A stretch of DNA of 32,370 nucleotides from Bacteroidota bacterium (GTDB taxonomy: Bacteria > Bacteroidota > Bacteroidia > Chitinophagales > LD1). The position numbers and the translations under genes were made by a program. The stretch is taken from contig CANJRM010000026.1 of the NCBI GenBank assembly GCA_947476645.1, positions 1 through 32,370 of the forward strand, given 5' to 3'. Positions 1-6,787 of this stretch are shown one piece after another (the first letter of the stretch is position 1; the number at the start of each line of letters is the position of its first letter). The notes beneath the pieces were generated by a model that worked only from the letters and a program-made list of their open reading frames with translations, was not told where the DNA came from and did not search any database.

Positions 1-1008
1 GATGCCGAAGAGAGCAACCTGAACATTACGCAGGTAAACGAGAAATTAGCCCGGTTGAAAGAAACCAAAATCAACTACGAACTGCTACAGGATAAATTGG
101 AACAAAGCGGAGAACCACAGATAAGCACCACCGATGAAGAGGCTAGAGCGCTGCTCGTTCAAGGGCAGGTAGTAGAAGTGTGCTACAACATGCAGGCGGC
201 TGTAGATGAACAACACAAACTGATAGTAGCCACCCATACCATCAATCGCAACGACCGCAATGCCCTAACCGCCATAGCCACCGAAGCCAAGCAAAACCTA
301 CAAGCAACAACTATCACCGTCATTAGCGATAAAGGCTACAACAACGGGCGAGAGATACAACAATGCAAAGACAACAACATTGCGACCATCTGCGCGCAAC
401 AGGAGATAGTCAACAGCAACGAAAAAGGAACAACGCCAGCCTACCTGGTCACCCAATTTACTTACAACGAAGAAGCAGATACCTACACCTGCCCCGCAGG
501 GAAAACATTGACTACTAAAGGCACCTGGCACCATAAACAACGCACCGAGCGCAGCATCGGTTATCAGTTTAAAAAGTATCGCACACCCGATTGCAAAACC
601 TGCCCCGTCAAACACCTCTGCACCGGCAAAGCCAAAGGCGGCAGAGAAATAGAGCGCAGCGAATTTGCCAAAGCCGTAGAAGAAAATGCACAGCGATATA
701 AAGCCAACAAAGAACTATATCGAAAGCGGCAGGAGATTAACGAACACATCTTTGGAACGATAAAACGAAAATGGGGCTACAGCTACACCGACCTCAACGG
801 ACTCGAAAAAGTAAACGGAGAACACAGTTTAATCTGCTTAGTTTACAACATCAAGCGCAGCATCAACATACTCGGCATGACCGAACTGCTCCAAAAACTC
901 CAAAACTGGAAACCCAATTACAAGGGAATCCTTTTGCGCGTGCTAAAACAGCTTCGATTAGAAGCGATTTACGCCTTTCCAATTTTTGAACACAGAATTA
1001 CCGCCTAA
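1..1008 (+). CDS. IS1182-family transposase, 5' end outside window
   Basis: The reading frame is already open at base 1 and runs 335 codons to a TAA, so the N-terminus lies outside the window; the TTG at 55 is probably not the start. The C-terminal two thirds of a DDE transposase are visible: a DxGYNNGREI stretch around the second catalytic Asp (IAxDKGY-like, here VISDKGYNNG), a cysteine cluster CPAG...CKTCPVKHLC typical of IS1182/IS4-related enzymes, and the catalytic-Glu region EHIFGTIKRKWGY followed by a conserved hydrophobic tail ending ICLVYNIKRSINILG. It catalyses cut-and-paste or copy transposition of its own element. The gene looks intact within what is seen. Family assignment rests on recalled motif layout; the exact IS name cannot be given. 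Confidence 0.85.
   Translation, partial: DAEESNLNITQVNEKLARLKETKINYELLQDKLEQSGEPQISTTDEEARALLVQGQVVEVCYNMQAAVDEQHKLIVATHTINRNDRNALTAIATEAKQNLQATTITVISDKGYNNGREIQQCKDNNIATICAQQEIVNSNEKGTTPAYLVTQFTYNEEADTYTCPAGKTLTTKGTWHHKQRTERSIGYQFKKYRTPDCKTCPVKHLCTGKAKGGREIERSEFAKAVEENAQRYKANKELYRKRQEINEHIFGTIKRKWGYSYTDLNGLEKVNGEHSLICLVYNIKRSINILGMTELLQKLQNWKPNYKGILLRVLKQLRLEAIYAFPIFEHRITA
1..1008 (+). mobile_element. 3' part of an IS1182-like insertion sequence
   Basis: Defined by the transposase frame. The left end is outside the window, so the terminal inverted repeat cannot be matched. The right end should lie in the 185 bp of non-coding sequence after the stop codon (1009-1193), but I could not delimit it. 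Confidence 0.6.
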
Positions 1009-1193
1009 AAAACACCTGCCGCTAATCGCTTATAATGAGATTACATGAAATACCTGTTGGACGATTGGATGTTTGAAAACGAAAAGTGAAGTTATTTCAC
1101 AGCCTGACGTTTTGCAGCTACAAGAAGTTGGCGATTTCGAAGCACTAAACTGTCTGCCACCACTGAACTTGATACGAAGCACAAACTTTTATT

Positions 1194-2012
1194 TTACAAC
1201 TGAACCGCCAATTTCTTGTAGGTGCTGTTAGCAGTAGTTGTTCTTTCTGTCAACTGTCGATAGACACCGTTCCACAATTCAATTCTTTGTTTTAATGAAT
1301 TTATAACTGCTACTTCTGCTTCTTTCCAATATTGTTCGTTGTCTTTACAAAGATTAGCTGTCATTTGTATAGCAAGATGACTATGGTGGTCTCCATCAAC
1401 CTCAATGTGCCTTTCGATATAGTATTTGAAAATAGAAATGTCTTCAGGAAAGTTTTTGTGCATTTCATTTATTATTGAGATAAACATTCCTGGTATTAGG
1501 TCTTCACGTCCAAAAGTAAAAATAGCTGATTGCAAATAGTCTTTTCCGCTTTCAATGATTTTGAAAGTAAAGTCAACAAAATCTTTTGCTTCCTTGGGAG
1601 TTTCTGAAGTTAAATAAGCGGAGTTAAAGTCGCAAGTATTTTTTAATACTTCTGTAAAAACTTCAATTTTAGAAGTGTCTGCACCGCATTGCCTCATAGC
1701 ATCTAAATACAATTCAAAATGACTTTTTCTTATGCCATTTAGGTCTATGTCCGACTCTTCACCTACAACAATTTCGTTAATAAGAAATCTTGTGTCTGCT
1801 GTTCCTTTAGGAAACCAAGGAACAGTTGTGCAAGTCAAGTTGCTTTGTAGAGTTTTCAATAAAGACATAAAGTCCCAAACAGCGTATACGTGAAATTGCA
1901 TAAATACTTTTAAGTCGTCTATGTCTTTAATGGCTGAATAAACTTTATGATTAATAATCTCTTGTCTTAAAGGTTCAATTGTCTTTTTAATTTTTTCAAT
2001 TTGAGTTGTCAT
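1194..2012 (-). CDS. DUF3050 family protein (heme-oxygenase-like fold)
   Basis: A 272-residue soluble, all-helical protein with no signal peptide or membrane segment. Recognisable DUF3050 features are HKVYSAI near residue 22, FMQFHVYAVWDFMSLLK (about 38-54), the PWFPKG..D.RFLINEIV.GEESD stretch (about 65-90), and YIERHIEVDGDHHSHLA (about 205-220). His and Glu residues in these helices are placed as in iron-binding heme-oxygenase-like proteins such as PqqC/CADD relatives; a di-metal or heme-like site is inference only. The family has no established function that I know. The ATG start is preceded by an A/T-rich leader. It is not obviously linked to the neighbouring genes; base composition is A+T-richer than the adjoining transposase. 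Confidence 0.75.
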   Translation of the reverse strand: MTTQIEKIKKTIEPLRQEIINHKVYSAIKDIDDLKVFMQFHVYAVWDFMSLLKTLQSNLTCTTVPWFPKGTADTRFLINEIVVGEESDIDLNGIRKSHFELYLDAMRQCGADTSKIEVFTEVLKNTCDFNSAYLTSETPKEAKDFVDFTFKIIESGKDYLQSAIFTFGREDLIPGMFISIINEMHKNFPEDISIFKYYIERHIEVDGDHHSHLAIQMTANLCKDNEQYWKEAEVAVINSLKQRIELWNGVYRQLTERTTTANSTYKKLAVQL

Positions 2013-2157
2013 TATTATCTTTTTTTATTACTCGATTAACATTTTAAATGAACAAATGTTTGAATTTCTACGCTTTCGTTAAGGTCTTCCACAATTACTG
2101 CTAACTCATAAATATACGAACCTAAAAATACAACAATTTGGTTTTCAAGGTCATTTT

Positions 2158-2202
2158 GTTCGCATTTTGTACTGTCGCTAACCGACAGTACAAAATGCGA
2201 AC
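2158..2202. repeat. Perfect 20-bp inverted repeat with 5-nt loop
   Basis: Arms 2158-2177 and 2183-2202 are exact reverse complements around the loop CTAAC. It starts 7 bp past the stop codon of the 2209-2640 gene, the position of a terminator, but no T-run follows on either strand. It may end transcription by structure alone, protect the 3' end, or be a small mobile palindrome. Confidence 0.85.
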
Positions 2203-2208
2203 CTCACT

Positions 2209-2640
2209 TCATGCCTTCCTCACCCTTTCAAAAAACTTTGCTTCCTGCGCTTTGCCCCATTTCCACCATGCTTCATCAAGTTCTTTACCTGCCGGGGTGC
2301 CGGGCAGGGGGTAATCTTTTATATGTGCCATATCGCCCAGCTCTTTCGTTTTATCCCTTAGTTCTCGCCAGTCGTCAACCGAAGGCAGCGACTTATAATT
2401 CAAAAACACACATTCAATGGTGTAGCCATAAGCTTCCACCATTTTTATCAGTTTATCTAAGTAGATATTTGCTTTATCGCCTCCTTCCAACTGCATATTG
2501 GTGCTTTCACTAATCCCTGTCAGGCATTTTGCATCTGTATGACCCAACCGCCTCATCAGGCGGTTAACACAAAGGAGGTAGCAGAGGTTCTGCATTAAAT
2601 AATCGGTAGTAGTCAGTTTAACGGTGCTGTTGCTATGCAT
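2209..2640 (-). CDS. small XRE-like helix-turn-helix protein, hypothetical
   Basis: 143 residues starting at the ATG at 2640, chosen because AAAGGA (2648-2653) lies 7 nt upstream; an in-frame extension of 11 codons has no such site. The segment RLGHTDAKCLTGISESTNMQLEGG..NIYLDKLIKMVEAYGYTIE (about 31-75) has the spacing of a Cro/CI-type helix-turn-helix with the following helices, so DNA binding is plausible. The C-terminal half is charged and Trp-rich (DEAWWKWGKAQEAKFFERV) and not recognised. It is transcribed away from the 21-bp repeat unit beginning about 125 bp upstream of its start; a regulatory link to that unit is only a possibility. Confidence 0.6.
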   Translation of the reverse strand: MHSNSTVKLTTTDYLMQNLCYLLCVNRLMRRLGHTDAKCLTGISESTNMQLEGGDKANIYLDKLIKMVEAYGYTIECVFLNYKSLPSVDDWRELRDKTKELGDMAHIKDYPLPGTPAGKELDEAWWKWGKAQEAKFFERVRKA

Positions 2641-2764
2641 AAGAAATCCTTTATGTTTCTCAGCAATGAGCACTTAAATAAAACGGGTAAAATACAGCAG
2701 CAAAACAACATAATCACCTGAACCCTGCGCGCTCAATGCAAACCCAAATAAAAACAGGAAAGCA

Positions 2765-2798
2765 CTAACCCAACTACATTTTGTTGTAGTCGGGTTAG
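2765..2798. repeat. 14-bp inverted repeat upstream of array 1
   Basis: Arms CTAACCCAACTACA (2765-2778) and TGTAGTCGGGTTAG (2785-2798) pair at 13 of 14 positions around a 6-nt loop. It lies 72 bp before the 21-bp tandem array; a palindrome sits at the comparable place before the second array (31417-31432). Confidence 0.75.
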
Positions 2799-2800
2799 GG

Positions 2801-2847
2801 GTTTATGCCCCTTTATTTGCCCCGTCAACAATGGCAACCGTTCTTTA
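2801..2847 (+). promoter_or_regulatory. conserved leader blocks of array unit 1
   Basis: Block A GTTTATGCCCCTTTA (2801-2815) and block B CGTTCTTTA (2839-2847) recur before array 2 as GTTTTTGCCTTTA (31440-31452) and CGTTCTTTA (31477-31485). The distance between block starts is 38 and 37 bp. TTTATTTG at 2812-2819 is a 7/8 match to the Bacteroidota -7 box TAnnTTTG. This is probably the promoter/5' leader of the unit; the function is inferred from conservation and position. Confidence 0.5.
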
Positions 2848-2870
2848 CAAAAACCGTTTGTAACACAGCA

Positions 2871-3185
2871 CAGCGCATGAGGTCAACACCACAGCCGCTG
2901 CGGTTACGTCCTCAGCCGCTCGGGTCAACGCCACAGCCGCTGCGGTTACGTCCTCAGCCGCTCGGGTCAACGCCACAGCCGCTGCGGTTACGTCCTCAGC
3001 CGCTCAGGTCAACGCCACAGCCGCTGCGGTTACGTCCTCAGCCGCTCAGGTCAACGCCACTTCCGCTGCGGTTACGTCCTCAGCCGCTGCGGTCACCTCC
3101 TAAGCCGCTCGGGTCACCTCCTAAGCCGCTCGGGTCAACGCCACAGCCGCTGAGGTCACGTCCTCAGCCGCTGCGGTCAGTTACA
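2871..3185 (+). repeat. 15-unit tandem array, exact 21-bp period (array 1)
   Basis: Fifteen contiguous units of exactly 21 bp run from 2871 to 3185 without spacers or indels. Units contain CAGCCGCT followed by either GCGGTTACGTCCT (type A) or CGGGTCAACGCCA (type B), alternating A-B over much of the array to give a 42-bp super-period; the first unit is the most degenerate. The array is strongly G+C-rich compared with its A/T-rich flanks. One frame is open throughout (PQPLRLR-type heptapeptides), but another, Ala/Thr/Ser/Val-rich, is broken by TAA near 3101 and 3122, so translation is not the likely purpose. The array ends 64 bp before the next gene. Confidence 0.95.
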
Positions 3186-3249
3186 GACCATAAAAAACTT
3201 AATCAATAATTTATTTAAACATTTTTAATAACATCAAAACCAAACAATT
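3186..3249 (+). promoter_or_regulatory. A/T-rich leader between array 1 and its gene
   Basis: This 64-bp stretch has no Shine-Dalgarno site, as usual in this phylum, and ends in an A-rich AAACCAAACAATT directly before the ATG. It contains ATTTATTTAAACAT (3209-3222), nearly matched by ATTTATTAACCAT (31743-31755) in the leader of array unit 2. Confidence 0.45.
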
Positions 3250-3885
3250 ATGGCAAGAGCAGCAAGAAGACCTATAGCCGTTTTCGTAATTAGACGATAC
3301 CGCAAATTAGGCGATTTTATTAGTAAGGTAAGGGGCATAAGAGCCGATATTGACGCTAACCCCCTAATCTATGTAACCCCCACTCCTCCCACCGCGCAAA
3401 TCAATACCGATGTAGATGCGCTGGTGAGCGCACAAACCGATGTGGAGCAGCGCAAATCGGGTAGTGTAGGTGCTCGCAATGAGGCCTATACAGTAGTAGT
3501 GGAAGATGTAAATAATCTGATGGCCTATGTGCAAAAACTGGCCGATTCGGCTCCTAACGAGCAAGCCGCTATAACCGTAATTACCACTGCGGGCTTTAGT
3601 GTTAAAGTAAGAGGGGTACTGGTAAAGCCGCCCTTATCGGCCAAAAACGGTAAAATAGAAGGCACTGTTAAATTAACAGCTAAAGCCGAAGCCAAGCGCG
3701 CTTCTTATAACTGGCAAATGAGCAGCGATAATGGGGCTAACTGGGATAACCTGCCGCAAACCCTTAAAGCAAGCACGCTGGTAGAAGGGCTGGCATCAGG
3801 TACCCGTTTGCTGTTTCGCTTTAATGCCGTTATTGCAGCAGGCACTACCGACTGGAGTGTGCCGGTAAGTGTGGTGGTGTTGTAG
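3250..3885 (+). CDS. helical + fibronectin type III-like protein downstream of array 1
   Basis: 211 residues, no signal peptide, basic N-terminus (MARAARRP). Residues about 12-115 are predicted helical, with a Pro-rich loop VTPTPPTAQI (about 42-51), a QTDVEQRKSGSVGARNEA segment and LMAYVQKLADSAP. Residues about 128-211 form one fibronectin type III/Ig-like beta sandwich: YNWQMSSDNGANW, an LVEGLASGTRLLFRFNAV turn, and DWSVPVSVVVL at the end. I recognise it as a multi-copy Bacteroidota family annotated only as hypothetical or FN3-containing; no function is known to me. It is monocistronic, preceded by the 21-bp array and followed at once by a terminator. A structural or binding role in the cytoplasm is conceivable but not shown. 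Confidence 0.8.
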   Translation: MARAARRPIAVFVIRRYRKLGDFISKVRGIRADIDANPLIYVTPTPPTAQINTDVDALVSAQTDVEQRKSGSVGARNEAYTVVVEDVNNLMAYVQKLADSAPNEQAAITVITTAGFSVKVRGVLVKPPLSAKNGKIEGTVKLTAKAEAKRASYNWQMSSDNGANWDNLPQTLKASTLVEGLASGTRLLFRFNAVIAAGTTDWSVPVSVVVL

Positions 3886-3933
3886 AAATAATGTGAGAAT
3901 TAGCGAATTAGCGAATGTGAAAATGAAATACAT

Positions 3934-3968
3934 ACAGCCCCGCCCGAAAGGAGGGGCTGTTTTGTTTT
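3934..3968 (+). terminator. rho-independent terminator after array-unit gene 1
   Basis: ACAGCCCC-GCC and GGAGGGGCTGT pair with one mismatch around a CGAAA loop and are followed by TTTTGTTTT. It lies 48 bp past the stop codon and closes the array unit on the + strand. Confidence 0.85.
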
Positions 3969-3978
3969 CACAACCTAC

Positions 3979-4803
3979 CTACGGATTAAAAACCTTTACC
4001 GAAACTCTCGTCCAGCCATTGCTGTTCCACCCGGCAGTATGTCCCGCACCGGTAATATAACCCATGCCAAATTGATAAGTGCCCGGTGCAAGACCGGTAA
4101 AAATGGTATTTAAGGTAACCGGTAATTTAGTATCCTGCGTAACACTCGTGCCCAAAATATAATCGGTTCCGTTATCGCTCGGATCGCTGGCTACGGTAGA
4201 TTGCTGACAAATCGAAAGCCGGTTCATAATAGCTCCACCCGATAGCGAACTGCCAAGCGTAACCGTGGCGGTTACCTCCACCATCTGCCCCTGTGAAACC
4301 AGGGTACTAGCGGTAGCCCCTAAAAAGGTATAAAGCGATGATTCTATCAAAGCACTGCTACCCCCGGTGGCGTTAGCGTAAATGGCCGTATCGAGCGAGC
4401 CTGAACAATTACCGGCATACAACGCGTAAGGCACACTAAGCAGCTGCGTAGTTCCCATGTCGGCAAAATTGGTGCCTCCGGTCACATCTATTTCCACATG
4501 CAAAAACCGGTCGGCATTTCCCCAGTTCACACTGCTTATATTACTGTAGCTAGGGACACCTGTTCCAATTTTAACCGTAAACAAACCAAACTGGTTAGTA
4601 GTGGCGGTATCGGTTTCACTAAAATCAACTGTTCCGTTCCAAGCCCCGCTATGCAGGGTTAATCGTAAATTCACTAATTGATTTGGAATAACTGCACCCG
4701 AAACATCGCGGGCAACGGCCTGGTAATTTAAGGCTTGCGGTGCACCGGCAAAAACAAGATTGCACCAGATGATTCCTGCAATAAAAGCGGAAAGTTTTTT
4801 CAT
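3979..4803 (-). CDS. secreted protein with Bacteroidota N-terminal repeat-type domain
   Basis: 274 residues with a signal peptide (MKKLSAFIAGIIWCNLVFAGAP, cleavage near residue 19-20). Residues about 21-130 are the same exported domain that opens the collagen-like protein at 11957-16798: ALNYQAVARD, TTNQFGLFTVKIG, VNWGNADRFLHVEID, and MGTTQLLSVPYALYAGN. The C-terminal half (about 135-274) is a Ser/Thr/Gly-rich beta domain (ATVTLGSS, LSICQQSTVAS, LAPGTYQFGMGYITG) ending in WTRVSVKVFNP. No type IX secretion sorting domain is evident, so the final location (periplasm, surface or medium) is unclear. Function unknown. Convergent with the 3250 gene across the terminator. Confidence 0.75.
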   Translation of the reverse strand: MKKLSAFIAGIIWCNLVFAGAPQALNYQAVARDVSGAVIPNQLVNLRLTLHSGAWNGTVDFSETDTATTNQFGLFTVKIGTGVPSYSNISSVNWGNADRFLHVEIDVTGGTNFADMGTTQLLSVPYALYAGNCSGSLDTAIYANATGGSSALIESSLYTFLGATASTLVSQGQMVEVTATVTLGSSLSGGAIMNRLSICQQSTVASDPSDNGTDYILGTSVTQDTKLPVTLNTIFTGLAPGTYQFGMGYITGAGHTAGWNSNGWTRVSVKVFNP

Positions 4804-4818
4804 GGTAAGTGTTTAAAA

Positions 4819-4826
4819 CAAATCTA
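4819..4826 (-). promoter_or_regulatory. -7 promoter box for the 3979-4803 gene
   Basis: TAGATTTG on the minus strand matches the Bacteroidota primary-sigma -7 consensus TAnnTTTG and lies 15 bp before the ATG. No clear -33 element was found. Confidence 0.4.
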
Positions 4827-4896
4827 CAAAAAGATTTAAAAGAGAGCGGATACGTTCGGACGGGCTAACCTGTCTTGTCCACCTGCGGTGCACTTT

Positions 4897-4938
4897 CCCC
4901 ACCTACAAAGTAGGGAGAGGTGATAATCGTGGTGGGTA
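4897..4938. repeat. small intergenic hairpin sequence
   Basis: CCTAC-AAA-GTAGG (4902-4914) lies within a CCCCACC...GGTGGG context. It looks like a short palindromic element; no second copy is seen in this window. Confidence 0.35.
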
Positions 4939-4965
4939 GAAATGAGCTGAATCGGGGAGAGTAAA

Positions 4966-5241
4966 CTAACAACAAACCAATTGAATAGCCTGTTGCGAAC
5001 AGGCCTTTACACAAAGACCGCAGTTGTGGCAGTTTTCAGGTTGAACCACAAATGCTTTGCGGTTATCGCTGAAAATAGTTTTGAGTTTACCCATAAACGA
5101 TAACCGCGAAAACTGCTCAGCCGAAATACGATTGATTTTAAAAACATCATGCACACAAACATGCGTGCATACTCCACCGGCATTGCACTTATTAAAGTCA
5201 ACAATCGGCTTTACCTGATTTACATTTTCGGCAACATTCAT
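4966..5241 (-). CDS. ferredoxin-like 4Fe-4S dicluster protein
   Basis: 91 residues from the ATG at 5241 (MNVAENVNQ); an 11-codon in-frame extension is less likely. The second motif CHNCGLCVKAC is a complete C-x2-C-x2-C-x3-C cluster site. The first, CNAGGVCTHVC, has C-x5-C-x3-C with Gly in place of the second Cys, as in a known subgroup (RCxGxxxCxxVCPxDVF) where a three-Cys or differently ligated cluster is assumed. The Pro that usually follows the last Cys of each motif is replaced (CVHDVF, CSQQAI). The middle RISAEQFSRLSFMGKLKTIF matches that subgroup. Electron transfer is likely; partners are not encoded nearby. Confidence 0.8.
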   Translation of the reverse strand: MNVAENVNQVKPIVDFNKCNAGGVCTHVCVHDVFKINRISAEQFSRLSFMGKLKTIFSDNRKAFVVQPENCHNCGLCVKACSQQAIQLVCC

Positions 5242-5296
5242 GGTCAGCGAATTTAATTTCAACAGGCATGTCAAACTATGATTTTGGTCAGCATCC

Positions 5297-5428
5297 CCGC
5301 TTTGTCATGCTGGCCCTTCGATTCCCATAGCTATCTGGACAGGGTGACAACTCTGTCATGCTGAGCCTGTCGAAGCATCTTGTGAGTAACAATCCGAACT
5401 GTCATGCTGAGCCTGTCGAAGCATCTTT
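5297..5428. repeat. cluster of GTCATGCTGAGC/TGTCGAAGCATC palindromic repeats
   Basis: Two near-identical copies of TGTCATGCTGAGCC..TGTCGAAGCATCTT lie at about 5356-5383 and 5400-5427, with a diverged copy (TCATGCTGGCCCTTCGATT...) at about 5304. The same family recurs at 8436-8502. It is a dispersed intergenic repeat known from many bacterial genomes. An open frame through it could falsely extend the downstream hydrolase. Confidence 0.8.
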
Positions 5429-5468
5429 TACTTTCTTTTTTACATTCGCCCTCCTTAACCCAAACCGT

Positions 5469-6608
5469 ATGAATAAACTTTCCAAAATACTAACCGGCAC
5501 ATTACTGGTGCTGGCTGTGCTTTTTGCTGTTATTAAATTAAGAGGCGATGAATACCTCCTCAGAGGGCTTTGGGCTTGTTATATGCACGGGCACAACTCC
5601 GCCACTATTGACGATGCCAAGTATTTCGACACGCATAAAATAGAAGCGGCAAAAGAACCGTGGCAATGGGCTAACGGCACTAATTACAACAAGCAACCGC
5701 TGCCGCAAAAACTGCAAACGCTTTTAGACGAAACCAACACAGCCGCTTTTTTGGTTATTCAAAACGATAGTATAATTCACGAGCACTACGTTGACCGCCC
5801 TGCCGAAGATGCGCTAACTAATTCGTTCAGCATGGCAAAAAGCATTACCACTATGCTGGTGCAAATAGCTATTCAAAAAGGAATGTTGCAGGGCTGGCAT
5901 CAAAAAGTAATTACCTTGCTTCCCGAACTAAAAGGCGCACATGCTACCGAACTTGAACTTTGGCATTTAAGCACCATGAGTTCCGGGCTCGAATGGGATG
6001 AGAGCTATAAAAACCCATGGTCGGTTACTGCCAAAGCCTACTATTGCAACGATGTGCGCAAACTAATGCTCACACTTCCCATAGTTGATAAACCGGGAAG
6101 CTTTTATAATTACCAAAGCGGCTCTACACAATTGCTTGGCTTGTGCCTTATTCAGGCAACCGGTAAATCATTGGCTCAACTGGCTTCGGAATGGCTTTGG
6201 AAACCTATGCAGGCAAGTAAAGATGCTACCTGGCATACCGATAAAGCAGGAACCGAACTTTCTTACTGTTGTTTCAATTCAAACGCTCACGACTTTGCCC
6301 GCTTCGGCAAGTTAATGTTGCACAGCGGCAACTGGAACGGAACGCAAATACTCGATTCATCGTTTGTACAAATGGCTACTTCACCTGCGCTTGTTCCTTA
6401 TTACGGTTACTCGTTTTGGTTAGATAACTCAAACGGCATAAAAGCTTTCTTTCAGAATGGTTTCTTAGGGCAATACATCATTACCATTCCGCAATACAAT
6501 CTGGTTATCGTTCGTTTGGGTAAATCAAACCTTCCCGAAGCCGAAGACCACCTACCCGCAGACTTTCACGTAATTGTTGACGGTGTGCTGGAGATGGTGG
6601 GGAAATAG
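5469..6608 (+). CDS. beta-lactamase-family serine hydrolase (class C/NylB-like)
   Basis: 379 residues from the ATG at 5469; the longer in-frame extension reads through the dispersed repeat and is rejected. An uncleaved or lipid-free N-terminal anchor (ILTGTLLVLAVLFAVIKL) suggests an inner-membrane-tethered periplasmic enzyme. The catalytic SxxK is S121-M-A-K124 (FSMAKSITTML); the second motif Tyr is Y215 in FYNYQSGSTQLLG; GFLGQY (331-336) stands in for the KTG-like third motif. This resembles 6-aminohexanoate-dimer hydrolase/EstB-type esterases rather than penicillin-binding proteins or true beta-lactamases. It is likely to hydrolyse an ester or amide; substrate unknown. Not in an operon. Confidence 0.85.
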   Translation: MNKLSKILTGTLLVLAVLFAVIKLRGDEYLLRGLWACYMHGHNSATIDDAKYFDTHKIEAAKEPWQWANGTNYNKQPLPQKLQTLLDETNTAAFLVIQNDSIIHEHYVDRPAEDALTNSFSMAKSITTMLVQIAIQKGMLQGWHQKVITLLPELKGAHATELELWHLSTMSSGLEWDESYKNPWSVTAKAYYCNDVRKLMLTLPIVDKPGSFYNYQSGSTQLLGLCLIQATGKSLAQLASEWLWKPMQASKDATWHTDKAGTELSYCCFNSNAHDFARFGKLMLHSGNWNGTQILDSSFVQMATSPALVPYYGYSFWLDNSNGIKAFFQNGFLGQYIITIPQYNLVIVRLGKSNLPEAEDHLPADFHVIVDGVLEMVGK

Positions 6609-6620
6609 CATTTATTTATT

Positions 6621-6745
6621 TACCCCATCGGGGTAATCTGTTTATAGAAATTGAATCAGAGAATACCGCGAGCCCAGCGGGGTCGAGCTTACATTCGACC
6701 CCGCTGGGCTCGGCATCCTGCAATATGTTCTGTTTCTATAAACAG
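6621..6745. repeat. nested palindromic element
   Basis: A perfect 18-bp inverted repeat (6669-6686 with 6695-6712, 8-nt loop, core GAGCCCAGCGGGGTCGA) is nested inside a 13-bp one (CTGTTTATAGAAA 6638-6650 with TTTCTATAAACAG 6733-6745). A separate small hairpin TACCCC-ATC-GGGGTA (6621-6635) follows the hydrolase stop. It fills the gap between convergent genes and may act as a two-way terminator or be a REP/MITE-like element. Confidence 0.8.
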
Positions 6746-6787
6746 GTGAATCCTCTGGATTCAATGCCATCCCTAAATGTTTCGGTC

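Noticed and set aside
298..615. 105-codon minus-strand ORF
   Set aside because: Antisense of the transposase gene.
2158..2202. integron attC site
   Set aside because: The palindrome is perfect, lacks the conserved R and L box core sequences and the unpaired bases of attC sites, and no integrase is seen.
2871..3185. CRISPR array
   Set aside because: Units are contiguous with no unique spacers and no cas genes are nearby; the same holds for 31501-31710.
2805..3209. 134-codon ORF through array 1 (PQPLRLR repeats)
   Set aside because: The 21-bp period keeps all frames in register, so one open frame is expected by chance; array 2 has stops in all frames, and the protein is pure low-complexity without a plausible start region.
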